From positions 1 through 64,000 of the forward strand of contig CALJUR010000077.1 in the NCBI GenBank assembly GCA_937975765.1: a stretch of 64,000 nt of DNA. The letters run 5' to 3'. This document shows positions 52,024 to 60,561 of this stretch, in pieces (within the stretch, counting starts at the first letter, position 1; every line of letters starts with the position of its first letter). Origin of the DNA: an uncultured Myxococcales bacterium (lineage in GTDB: Bacteria; Myxococcota_A; UBA9042; DTJE01). The translations under genes and the position numbers were made by a program. The notes beneath the pieces are model-generated. The model ran no database searches. It was not told the DNA's origin and worked only from the letters and a program-made list of their open reading frames with translations.

Positions 52024-52568
52024 GGACCAACCGGGGGGCCCAGGCGCGCCGGCGGGGCGTCGGAGTGCTGCTGGCGATCACGCTGCTGGCGGCTGCGGCC
52101 GCCTGCGGGGACTCGCACCGGGTGTCCGGGGCCTACCGGTCCGACGGCGCCGTGGTCTTCGACGACGTGCCCGGCCTGGAGCAGGGCGTCTGGGTCGAAC
52201 TGGTGCTGGGCCAGTACGGCCCGGACGTGGCCGGCATCATCCGGTTCTACGCCGAGAACGGCATCCCGGTGCCGCCCGAGGGCGTGTGCGGCTGCCGCTT
52301 CCTGATCGACGGCCGGTTCGAGGACGACGAACTGGTCTTCGCCTTCCCGAACCCCTCGCCGTGCGCCGCGGTCGCGACGACGCTGCTGGCGGCGCGCCTG
52401 ACGGCGTCGAAGGACGGGGACACGCTGACCGGGCCGATGGGGCGCACCCTGGCGGGCGGGCGGGACTGGACCTTCAATCGCTACATGGAGGCGGTGGACC
52501 TGGGCGACCAGGACAGGCAGTGCGAGCCGTTGGAAACCGGCGACGTCCCCGTCGGGGGAGCGGAATGA
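52020..52568 (+). CDS. Small lipoprotein of unknown function
   Basis: A 182-residue protein. A long basic N-region leads to GVLLAITLLAAAAAC, with a lipobox Cys near residue 27. The mature part contains two close cysteines in PPEGVCGCRFLIDGRFEDDE and a Cys in FAFPNPSPCAAVATTLLA; otherwise beta-rich. The GTG start overlaps the acetyltransferase stop, and its own stop overlaps the next ATG (ATGA), so all three genes are coupled. No family is recognised. Confidence 0.76.
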   Translation: MRTNRGAQARRRGVGVLLAITLLAAAAACGDSHRVSGAYRSDGAVVFDDVPGLEQGVWVELVLGQYGPDVAGIIRFYAENGIPVPPEGVCGCRFLIDGRFEDDELVFAFPNPSPCAAVATTLLAARLTASKDGDTLTGPMGRTLAGGRDWTFNRYMEAVDLGDQDRQCEPLETGDVPVGGAE

Positions 52569-54046
52569 CGACGCGGCGGGCGGTCCTCGCCCGGCGTGCC
52601 CGCGGGGGCGCGTCGGCGCTGCTGGTGCTGCTGGCGGCGGCGTGGGCCCTGCCGGCGGGGGCGGCCGAGTCCCCGATGGCCCCGGCGGTGCCGAAGCGGC
52701 GCGTGGTGGTGCTGCCGGGCCGCGACTACCGCATCGATCCGGACCGGCTGTTCACCGAGAGCGAGCCGGCGGCGTCCCCCGACCCGGGAGCGGCGCTGGC
52801 GGAGGCGGCGGCCTCGGTGCTGGCCGGGGAGCCCGAGGTCGCCCTGGTGCGCCCGAAGGACCTCCGGTCCGGCACGGAAGGGGTCGAGAGCCCGGAACTG
52901 GTCGTGCGCGGCCTGCTGCACCTGGGGCAGGAGCGGTACCGCGACATCCGCATTCCCGACGCGCTGGTGGCGCTGGAGCAGGGCATCTCCGCCGCGCGGC
53001 GGGTGTTCCTGGACCTGGTGTCGCCCGACCTGGTGTCGGACCTGTACCTGTACCAGGGTCTCTGCTACCTCGAGCAGGGGCAGCCGGCGATGGCGCACGT
53101 GGCATTCAAGAACCTGCTGATGGCGACGCCGCGGCGGACCTTCCGGAAGGGGTACTTCCCGCCGGCGACCGAAACCGCGATGCGGACGGCGGCCGAGGAC
53201 TTCGTGCGGACGATGACGCGCGACAACCCGCTGGGCGGGATGGGGCGCGCGGAGACGTTCCTGAAACTGGCGAAGGCGACGGCAGCGGTCTCGGTGAGCC
53301 TGTCGGGTTCCCCGGGCGAGAAGGGCATGGTCGACGTCCGGGTGGTCGAGGTGGCGAGGCAGCCGGGGGGGCACCTGGCGCTGGCGGCCCGTGCCGAGTC
53401 CGAATGGAAGGACGCGGAGACGGCGGCGGACCTGGTGTCGCGCGCCGTGTCCGGCTGGCTGGCGTGCACCACGCTCCCCTCGCGGGAGGCCTCCGAGCCC
53501 GCGATGCCCCGGTTCTACCTGGACACCTCGGGGGCGTACTCGGTCTTCCTGCGCGTGCCGACGAGGCGCATCTTCTCGAACGCGGGGTTCGGCATCGGCC
53601 TGTCCTGGCAGGCGATGAAGGGCCTGGACGTCTTCGCGCGCCTGAACCTGCTGAACGCGTTCGAGGACCCGTACGGCGACCTGGTCAAGCAGTTCTGGAC
53701 GGTTCGTGGCCTGCTGGGTGTCGGGTACTCGATGCAGTGGAAATGGGGCCGGGTGTTCCTGCACACCGGCTTCGCGTTCGACTACCTCAGCGGCTTCGAG
53801 TCGACCACCGACCCGAACTGCAAGTTCTGGCCGGGGGACGAGGAGCGCTGCTCGGCCTCCAACGTGCGCCGCCCGCGCTACCTGTTCGGCATGGCCGTGA
53901 CGCTGGGGCTGAACGTCAACCTGGGCGGCCCCATCTTCCTGGCCTTCCAGACGGGCGTCGGCACCTACTTCCTGTCCAACGAGGCCGATACCCCGCTGAA
54001 TTTCCCGTTCTCGCTGGAACTGGGACTCGGGTTCAAGTTCGACTGA
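52565..54046 (+). CDS. Exported protein with probable outer-membrane beta-barrel end
   Basis: A 493-residue protein with a signal peptide (ALLVLLAAAWALPAGAAES). The first 320 residues are soluble, with a nucleotide-free, TPR-like helical part (LVVRGLLHLGQERYRDIRIP; LYLYQGLCYLEQGQPAMAHV). The last 170 residues alternate amphipathic strands (FGIGLSWQAMKGLDVFARLN; LLGVGYSMQWKWGRVFLHTG; FSLELGLGFKFD), like a small outer-membrane barrel. It shares an operon with a lipoprotein, which fits an envelope role. Strand count and barrel closure cannot be judged by eye. Confidence 0.72.
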   Translation: MTTRRAVLARRARGGASALLVLLAAAWALPAGAAESPMAPAVPKRRVVVLPGRDYRIDPDRLFTESEPAASPDPGAALAEAAASVLAGEPEVALVRPKDLRSGTEGVESPELVVRGLLHLGQERYRDIRIPDALVALEQGISAARRVFLDLVSPDLVSDLYLYQGLCYLEQGQPAMAHVAFKNLLMATPRRTFRKGYFPPATETAMRTAAEDFVRTMTRDNPLGGMGRAETFLKLAKATAAVSVSLSGSPGEKGMVDVRVVEVARQPGGHLALAARAESEWKDAETAADLVSRAVSGWLACTTLPSREASEPAMPRFYLDTSGAYSVFLRVPTRRIFSNAGFGIGLSWQAMKGLDVFARLNLLNAFEDPYGDLVKQFWTVRGLLGVGYSMQWKWGRVFLHTGFAFDYLSGFESTTDPNCKFWPGDEERCSASNVRRPRYLFGMAVTLGLNVNLGGPIFLAFQTGVGTYFLSNEADTPLNFPFSLELGLGFKFD

Positions 54047-54065
54047 AGCCGCTCCCCCCGGGTCG

Positions 54066-54095
54066 TTGACGCGGGACCTCCCGACCGCGTAGCAT
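54066..54095 (+). promoter_or_regulatory. Candidate promoter of the pseudokinase-ATPase gene
   Basis: TTGACG, 18-nt spacer, TAGCAT, ending 26 nt before the ATG. It belongs to the same box pattern as the other promoters of the window. Confidence 0.5.
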
Positions 54096-54121
54096 GAACC
54101 CACTCGGTAGACGGGATCCGG

Positions 54122-57100
54122 ATGCGCAAGCGATGCGCCAGATGCGATCGCCCTGCCTCGCCTGGGGCGTGGCGCTGCGAGGGCTGCGGCGGCGAGGTGG
54201 TGATGACCCCCGGGACCGTCGTGTCGGGCCGGTGGCGCATCCTGCACCTCCTCCGGGCCGGCGCCGACAGCCGGGTGTACCTCGCCCGGGACCGCGAGGA
54301 TCGGACCGATGCGGTGCTGAAGGCCCGAGCCCCGCGTTCGTCGCAGGCCCCGGAGCCGCAGATGGTGCTGGACGCCTTTCCGGTCACCGCCGTGCAGCAC
54401 CCGAACGTGGTGACGGCGCTGGAGGGCGGGGTCGGCGCGGACGGTGCTCCCTGGGTCGCCCTGGAGGCGCTGGAGGGCGCCACGTTGCGCGATCGCGTGC
54501 GCGCGGGAGGGCCGCTGCCGGCGGCGGTGGCGGCGGAGATCCTGGCGAACGTGGCCGTCGGGCTGGCCGCGATCCACGATCGCGGGCTGGTGCACGGCTC
54601 GCTGGACGCGGCGGGGGTGTTCCTGGCGCGCGGGCGGACCTCCCGCGGCGGCGACCGGTGCGTGATCCTGGACTTCCCGCCCTGTCCCACCGGCGGCCCG
54701 GACGGCGAACGGCGGGTGGAGCCGGCGGGAGGGGCCATCCCCTTCGACGTGCCCTCGGACCTGCATGCACTGGGCGCCGTGGCATGGGAATGCCTGGCGG
54801 GCCGGCCGCCGTTTTCGGGCGATTCCCGGCGGGCGCGGCGGCTGCCGGTGCCGCTGACCCTGCTGCCGGACGGGCCGATCGTGCCGCCCGACATGGACGA
54901 TTTCATCCTGCGGCTGCTGTCCCGCGACCCGTCGCGCCGGCCGTCGACGGCCCGGGAGGCGGCCGATCGCTTCCTGCGGTGGCGGCCGGGAACGTCCCCG
55001 GGGCGGGACCGCGGCCAGCCGGCGGGCCGCGGCCAGGAACGCGGATCCGGCGAGCCCGTCCAGCGTGTGGCACTGCACGAGCCGGCCGTCGCCTACCGCG
55101 GCACCGAGATGCGCCGGCTGGCGCGGGTGCTGGACGAGGCGCAGGAGGGCCGCGGGGCGGTCCTCTGGATGGAGGGGGACGAGGGCGGCGGCAAGTCGAC
55201 GCTGGGCCGGAGGTTCCTGTCCCTGGCCGAGGACCGGGGATTCCGGGTCGGGTCGGGCCGCGCGGTCCCCGACCACCGGCTGTCGGGATGGCTGGAGGCG
55301 CTGGTGGCCGCGGGCCTGGCCCCCGGCCGGGATCCGGCGTCGGCGGTGCCGGTCCAGGGATGCCTGGAGCAGGCGGTGTCGGAACGGCCCCTGGCCCTGT
55401 TCCTGGACGACTTCCACGCGGCCGACCCGGTATCGGCGGACCTGCTGGACCGGGTGGCGCTGCGCGTCGCGGACCGGCCCCTGCCCCTGGCGGTGCTGGT
55501 GTCGTCCCGGCCGCTGGCCCGGCTGCCGGCCGGGGACGAGGCGGCGCTGCACCGGGCCCTGGCGACCGTGAGGGGCCTGGGGAACGCCTGGCGGCTGCCG
55601 GGCATGACCGATCGCGAGATCGACGCGGTGACCGCGGCGATGAGCCGGCGCCCGTTCGACCCGAACCTGCGGGCCCTGGTGCGCCGGGCCGCGGCCGGGA
55701 ACCCGATGATCGCGGTGCACGTGCTGCGGCACCTCGAGGCCGAGGGGGTGCTGATCGTGGTGGACGGTCGGATCTCGCTGGCCCCCGGCGGGGCGGCGCT
55801 GGTGCCCGAGGGCCTGCGGCAGGTGATGACGGCCCGGCTGGAGGGCCTGAAGCGCAGCGAGGAAGGCCCGGCGGTGGCCGAGATCCTGGACCGGGTGGTC
55901 CTGCTGGGCCGGCACGCCACGCCGACGAACCTGAAGGCCCTGCTGGGCCTGGAGCGGCGGGACGACCTCGTCGCACGGCTGGCCCCGGCGCTGGAGCGGA
56001 TGGTCCGGGAGGGGTACCTGCGGGAGGTCCCCTGGCGGCCCGAGGCGTTCCTGGTGCCCGTCCACGCCGGCCTCCGCGAGGTGCTGGAGGCGGAGCGGCA
56101 CGGGCCCGACTCGGCGCGGACCCACCTGGCCGCCGCCCGGGTGCTGGAGGCGCTGGCGGCCGGCGATGCCCCGCGTGTCGCGGCGGACCTGGCGGACCAC
56201 TACGAGCGGGCCGGGTTCCTGGACGGGTCGATCGAGTGGCTGCACCGGGCGGCCGGGCGGGCGTCGGAAGAGGGGGACGTGGTCCGGGCCCGGAACCTGC
56301 TGCTGAGGGCGGAAGGCCACCTGGATCGGCTGGGGCTGCCGGCCGATCCGCGCCGGCCGGACATCCTGCTGGACCTGGCGAACTGCGAGGTGTTCGGGGG
56401 GCGCCATGCCCAGGCCGCCCGGGTCCTGGCCTCGCTGGAGCGCGAGTGCCCGCCCGCGCCGCGCAGCCGGGCCGCGCGACGGCTGCTGGAGGTGCAGGCG
56501 AGGCTGGAGGAGTGTCGCCGCCACCCGGAAGCGGCCGCCGGGCACCTGCTGCGCCTGTCGGCGGAGGCCCGCGAGGCGGGGGATGCCGGGATGGAGGCGC
56601 GCGCCCTGATGCGGCTGGCGTGCCTGCAGATGGACCGGGGCGACAACCGGGGGGCCGAGACCTCCGTGCGGGAGGCCGCGGAGGTCCTGAAGGATGCGGG
56701 GGAGTGCGGGGATCGGGGGTGCCTGGATCTGGTGCGCGGGCGCCTGCTGCGGAAGATGGGCCAGGTGTCCGAGGCGCTGGATTGCCTGGATCGGGCGCTG
56801 GGGCTGCTGACCGACCCCCGGGAGTTCCCGGAGCGCACCGAGGCGATGTTCTTCCGATCGGCCTGCCTGATGGACCAGGACCGGAACGTCGAGGCCGAGG
56901 AGGTCTGCCGGGTCGGCGCGGCGCTGTGCGAGCAGGCCGGATACCCCCGCGGGCTGGCCGCGCACCTGACGAACCTGTCGGTGTGCCTGGGCCGGACGGG
57001 ACGGGCCGACGAGGGACTGGAGGTCGCCCGTAGGTCGCTGGAAATCCGCGAGAGGATGGGTGATTCCCGCGGGCTGGCCCACGTGCTGACCGCCCTGGCG

Positions 57101-57502
57101 GACCTGGCCATCCCGCGAAGGGACTGGGAGACCGTCAAGGATCTCTCGGACAAGGCGCTTGCCCTGTCCCGGCAGGGGGGATATGTTCAGGGCGAACGAG
57201 TGGCCCTGTTGAACCTGGCGCGGGCGTGGAACGGGCTGGGGGACGTCGCCGAGGCCCGGCGAAGCCTGGAGGCCTGCCTGATGACCGCCAGGCGGGACGA
57301 CGCGCTGTCGCTGGCGCTGGCGAACGCCCACCTGTTCCTGGCCGACCTGCTGGCGGCGGGAGGGGAACGGGAGGCGGCGCTGCGGCACCGGCTGAGCGCG
57401 GTGGTCGTCCTGGAGAAGATCCAGCGTCCCGACCGGGCCAACGCGGTCCGCAAGACGCTGGGCGCCGCGACCGGCGGGGCCGGCGGGCCGAAGGGTTCCT
57501 AG
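54122..57502 (+). CDS. Zinc-ribbon/pseudokinase/P-loop ATPase/TPR regulatory protein
   Basis: A 1,126-residue multidomain protein, cytoplasmic by sequence. A zinc ribbon (C5, C8, C19, C22) opens it. Residues 30-290 have a Ser/Thr kinase fold, but the Gly-loop is degenerate (AGADSRVYLA), HRD is replaced by HGS (158-160) and DFG by DFP (184-186); only the beta-3 Lys (K67) remains. It is therefore probably a pseudokinase. A P-loop ATPase follows: Walker A GDEGGGKST at 352-360, LALFLDDFHAADPVSADLL as Walker B. TPR repeats fill about 680-1110. The plan resembles myxobacterial kinase/AAA/TPR and STAND-type signal proteins. No strong ribosome site precedes the ATG. Ligand and output are unknown. Confidence 0.85.
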   Translation: MRKRCARCDRPASPGAWRCEGCGGEVVMTPGTVVSGRWRILHLLRAGADSRVYLARDREDRTDAVLKARAPRSSQAPEPQMVLDAFPVTAVQHPNVVTALEGGVGADGAPWVALEALEGATLRDRVRAGGPLPAAVAAEILANVAVGLAAIHDRGLVHGSLDAAGVFLARGRTSRGGDRCVILDFPPCPTGGPDGERRVEPAGGAIPFDVPSDLHALGAVAWECLAGRPPFSGDSRRARRLPVPLTLLPDGPIVPPDMDDFILRLLSRDPSRRPSTAREAADRFLRWRPGTSPGRDRGQPAGRGQERGSGEPVQRVALHEPAVAYRGTEMRRLARVLDEAQEGRGAVLWMEGDEGGGKSTLGRRFLSLAEDRGFRVGSGRAVPDHRLSGWLEALVAAGLAPGRDPASAVPVQGCLEQAVSERPLALFLDDFHAADPVSADLLDRVALRVADRPLPLAVLVSSRPLARLPAGDEAALHRALATVRGLGNAWRLPGMTDREIDAVTAAMSRRPFDPNLRALVRRAAAGNPMIAVHVLRHLEAEGVLIVVDGRISLAPGGAALVPEGLRQVMTARLEGLKRSEEGPAVAEILDRVVLLGRHATPTNLKALLGLERRDDLVARLAPALERMVREGYLREVPWRPEAFLVPVHAGLREVLEAERHGPDSARTHLAAARVLEALAAGDAPRVAADLADHYERAGFLDGSIEWLHRAAGRASEEGDVVRARNLLLRAEGHLDRLGLPADPRRPDILLDLANCEVFGGRHAQAARVLASLERECPPAPRSRAARRLLEVQARLEECRRHPEAAAGHLLRLSAEAREAGDAGMEARALMRLACLQMDRGDNRGAETSVREAAEVLKDAGECGDRGCLDLVRGRLLRKMGQVSEALDCLDRALGLLTDPREFPERTEAMFFRSACLMDQDRNVEAEEVCRVGAALCEQAGYPRGLAAHLTNLSVCLGRTGRADEGLEVARRSLEIRERMGDSRGLAHVLTALADLAIPRRDWETVKDLSDKALALSRQGGYVQGERVALLNLARAWNGLGDVAEARRSLEACLMTARRDDALSLALANAHLFLADLLAAGGEREAALRHRLSAVVVLEKIQRPDRANAVRKTLGAATGGAGGPKGS

Positions 57503-57526
57503 CAGTGCGGGTTTGGACCGGGTCAG

Positions 57527-57558
57527 GCCCCCCGCGCAGGGCCTGCTCGCCGGGGGGC
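57527..57558. terminator. Strong GC hairpin after the pseudokinase gene
   Basis: The stem GCCCCCCG/CGGGGGGC has an inner palindrome (gcagggcctgc). It lies 24 bp after the stop and 45 bp before the next start. It may end the long message or shield the next gene; there is no T-tract. Confidence 0.42.
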
Positions 57559-57603
57559 AGAACGCGCGGATCGACCCGGTGGAACGGGTCGACAGGAGGC
57601 AAC

Positions 57604-58089
57604 ATGGCCACCCAGTTCACGAGTTATCCGTTCACCTTCACGGCGACTTCCAGCGCGGCGGAGTACTACCACTCGGACGGGTTCCGGATCACGATCCCGG
57701 CGAACTGCTTCGCCTCCTCCACCAGCATCACGATCTCGGCCCCCGTGAAGAAGGCGTTCTTCCTTCGCGAGGCCAGCGCCACGGACAAGACCGCCATCCT
57801 CTGCGCCGGCAACTACTACAAGATCACCAAGAACAGCGGCGTGTCCCCCAGCTTGAACTTCAAGGTCACGGTGCCGTTCAAGACCCAGTTCGAGCTGGAC
57901 AAGAACATCGCCAAGTTCATGGTCTACTACTGCACGCAGGCCACGGTCGAGGAGGACGATCCGGGCAACTGGTACCCGACCAGCGGCAAGACGATCCCGT
58001 CCGGCACCAGCTACCAGGTGGCCGGCAACACGATGTCGTTCGGGTATTACATGGCCGCCCACAAGATCAACGGGCGGGACGACTACTAG
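57604..58089 (+). CDS. Small beta-rich protein of unknown function
   Basis: A 161-residue protein rich in Thr, Ser, Tyr and Phe. No signal peptide. It starts MATQFTSYPFTFTATSSAAE; SDGFRITIPANCFASSTSITIS reads like an extracellular or ZU5-like beta element, and the end GNTMSFGYYMAAHKINGRDDY is distinctive. AGGAGG lies 5 nt before the ATG, one of the best ribosome sites in the window, which suggests high expression. It follows the pseudokinase gene after 101 bp and converges with the HEAT-repeat gene. I do not recognise a family. Confidence 0.78.
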   Translation: MATQFTSYPFTFTATSSAAEYYHSDGFRITIPANCFASSTSITISAPVKKAFFLREASATDKTAILCAGNYYKITKNSGVSPSLNFKVTVPFKTQFELDKNIAKFMVYYCTQATVEEDDPGNWYPTSGKTIPSGTSYQVAGNTMSFGYYMAAHKINGRDDY

Positions 58090-58110
58090 GATCGTCCGGC
58101 CCGTTGCCCG

Positions 58111-60405
58111 CTAGCGTCCCAGCAGGGCGTCGCGAACCGAGGCGGCCTTGGCCTTGATCGCGGCGTCGGACTCCAGGTTGATCAACTCGTTCAGGAAGTC
58201 GATGGCCTCGGGTCGGCCCAGGCGCTGCAGCCCGTCCAGCGCCGCCATGCGGATCGCCGGGTCGCCGTCGAACACCGCCTTCTGGACGCCCTCCATCGCA
58301 TCTTTTTCGCGCGTCTTCGACAGCGCGTCGATCACCGCCAGCTTGACCTGCGGGTCCGGATCGATGGCCAGGCTGGACACCGCAACGAGGGCCTTGCGCT
58401 CGGGGATCGTGATCACGATGCGCAGGATGGCGATCTTAATCTCGGGGTCCTTGTCGTACAGCAGGCTGGACAGGAAGTTGTAGTTCGCGGCGGCCTCGCC
58501 CGGCTGCAGCAGGGCCACCCAGGCCTGCACGGCCTTCCGGCGGACCGACGTGTCGAGGTACGAGCACAGCAGCGCCAGGGACTCCCGGGCCGCGACCATC
58601 CTGCGGCTGGCGACGGCGTCCAGGGCGGCCGCCTTGACCTTGTCGGACTCGTCCTCCAGGCCGCCCAGCAGGACCTTCTCGGCCTCGGGGGTGGTCAGCC
58701 GCGTGGCCGCCACCACCGCCGCCTCCCGCAGCTCGGCGTCCGGGTCGCGGGCCAGTTTCAGCAGCGATGCCGCGACCTTGTCGTCCGGCAGCCGCGCCAG
58801 CGCGTAGACGGCGGCCCGGCGCACGCCCAGGTCCGGGTCCTGCAGCCGGGTCTGCAGCACGGTGACGGCCTTCGGCGGCGGGGCGGAACCCTTCAGGGCG
58901 TCCCCCAGGGCCTTCATCGCCAGGCGCCGAACCGTGACGTCCGCGTCGTCCATCTTCGCCAGCACCGCGTCCAGGCTTTGCGACGCGAGGATCGACACCG
59001 TGACCTGCTCGGCCAGGGCGCGGTCCTCCGGGGTCTTCGCCGCGGCCAGCAGCGGGGCGATGCCGTCGGCATCGCGGTACGTGCCGACGGCCTTCGCCGC
59101 GGCCTGGCGGACCGCCGGCTCGGGCCGCAGCAGGGCGCCGTACAGCAGTTTCAAGCCGTCCGCGGGACGGGTCTCGGCCAGGCGCCCGACCGCGAACGCC
59201 GCGCCGGCCTCGGAGCCCTTCGAGACCAGGTGGGACAGGGCCGCGGACTTCTGGTTCGGCGAGCCCGAGTCCGCCAGCCGTCGCGCGAAGGCCTCGCGGG
59301 TGCCCAGGTCCACCGAGTCGTCGGGCAGGGTCTCGGCCATCCGATCGGTCGCGTTCAGTTGCACCAGTGCGGCCACCGCGGCGGCGCGGACCTTGGGCGA
59401 GGTGGCGCGCAGGGCGCCGGCGATGGACGGCGTCACGACGGGGTTGTTCGAGGCGGCCAGCCGGCCGATGGCGGCGACGACCTTGTCCTCGGACGGGTCC
59501 GACAGGGCTTCCATCTCGATGATCACGTCGTACTTCTTGATGCCGCGGGCGGACAGCATCCGGACGGCCGCCAGCTTGACGGTCGGGTCCGGGTCGGCCT
59601 CCACCAGGCGGCCCAGGCGGTCGTTCACGGCGGGGTCGGTCTCGCGCTCCAGCAGTTTCAGCACGGCCAACCGCACGCCGGAGGACTTGTCGTCCAGCAG
59701 GGGCAGCAGCCGGGCGGCGCGCCGGTCCACGGGCAGGTTCGGCACCGCGGCCAGCACGGCCAGGCGCACGGTCTCGGATCGGCTGGACAGGCCGGCCAGC
59801 ACCTTCTCCTGCAGGTCCTTGTCGCCCTGGCGCAGGCGGTAGTCGAACAGCGTCCAGGGCAGGATCTCGGTCGGGGACAGCACGACCAGCGCGTCCGGGT
59901 GCGCCTTCGGTGGCAGGGCGTCGTAGTAGGGCAGCACCAGCAGGAAGGCCGGGGTGCGCAGGGCCGACGGGTCCAGCGGGACGTCGCGCAGCGCGGGCGC
60001 GCGAACCTCGGTGACGCCCATCGAGCGCAGCGTGTAGAAGACCTCGGACGCGACGTGATCCCAGGAGGAATTCCGGGACGGGTCCAGGTTCAGCACGACC
60101 CGGTGCGTGCGAGGGAAGTCGGCATCGATGGACAGCGTGGCCGAGCCGTAGTCGGCGGCCTTGTCGGCCTTCAGGCGGTCGAAGGCCCGCAGGGCGGTGT
60201 CGGCCAGGCGCGCCGTGTCGAAGCGCTCCATGGGGCGCGGGACCAGCACCGTCGTGCTGACGCCCCCCTGGTCCACGGAGGTTGCCTGGTACAGCATCGG
60301 CACCGAGTCGACCGGCGCAGCCGGGGCAACGGCCGGGAGGGCGAGGATCGCGACCCACAGGCCTGCGGCGAGGGGGGCCCAAAGCGCCTTCAGGACGGTC
60401 TTCAT
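58111..60405 (-). CDS. Exported HEAT-repeat protein
   Basis: A 764-residue protein with a signal peptide (MKTVLKALWAPLAAGLWVAI LALPAVAPA, residues 1-29). Residues about 30-190 form a separate N-terminal domain (YQATSVDQGGVSTTVLVPRP). The remainder is a long series of about 15-17 HEAT-type helical pairs (VRLAVLAAVPNLPVDRRAAR; VRRAAVYALARLPDDKVAAS). It likely forms a periplasmic or surface scaffold; PBS-lyase-type HEAT proteins of this kind have varied partners. GGGAG lies 8 nt before the start. It has no operon partner; both flanking genes are on the other strand. Confidence 0.83.
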   Translation of the reverse strand: MKTVLKALWAPLAAGLWVAILALPAVAPAAPVDSVPMLYQATSVDQGGVSTTVLVPRPMERFDTARLADTALRAFDRLKADKAADYGSATLSIDADFPRTHRVVLNLDPSRNSSWDHVASEVFYTLRSMGVTEVRAPALRDVPLDPSALRTPAFLLVLPYYDALPPKAHPDALVVLSPTEILPWTLFDYRLRQGDKDLQEKVLAGLSSRSETVRLAVLAAVPNLPVDRRAARLLPLLDDKSSGVRLAVLKLLERETDPAVNDRLGRLVEADPDPTVKLAAVRMLSARGIKKYDVIIEMEALSDPSEDKVVAAIGRLAASNNPVVTPSIAGALRATSPKVRAAAVAALVQLNATDRMAETLPDDSVDLGTREAFARRLADSGSPNQKSAALSHLVSKGSEAGAAFAVGRLAETRPADGLKLLYGALLRPEPAVRQAAAKAVGTYRDADGIAPLLAAAKTPEDRALAEQVTVSILASQSLDAVLAKMDDADVTVRRLAMKALGDALKGSAPPPKAVTVLQTRLQDPDLGVRRAAVYALARLPDDKVAASLLKLARDPDAELREAAVVAATRLTTPEAEKVLLGGLEDESDKVKAAALDAVASRRMVAARESLALLCSYLDTSVRRKAVQAWVALLQPGEAAANYNFLSSLLYDKDPEIKIAILRIVITIPERKALVAVSSLAIDPDPQVKLAVIDALSKTREKDAMEGVQKAVFDGDPAIRMAALDGLQRLGRPEAIDFLNELINLESDAAIKAKAASVRDALLGR

Positions 60406-60455
60406 GGCGTGATCTCCCTGCGAGGACCCGGGCCCGCCGGCCCGGAAGCGCGCGG

Positions 60456-60485
60456 ATTCTATCACGGACGCCCGGGGTCGGGAGA
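60456..60485 (-). promoter_or_regulatory. Candidate promoter of the HEAT-repeat gene
   Basis: A near-ideal -10 box TAGAAT (60456-60461, minus strand) sits 50 nt before the start. The -35 region 18 nt upstream (TCTCCC) is weak, so recognition may need an activator. Confidence 0.4.
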
Positions 60486-60561
60486 AACGCGTGGCGAGGT
60501 CACCGACCGGGCGGGGCGTGGTATCCTTCTGGCGCCCGTCCCTGCAGCCCGGAGGAGGCCC

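Noticed and set aside
60499..60527. Promoter with TATCCT before the 522-residue protein gene
   Set aside because: The -10-like box has no recognisable -35 (GTCACC), so the site could be chance.
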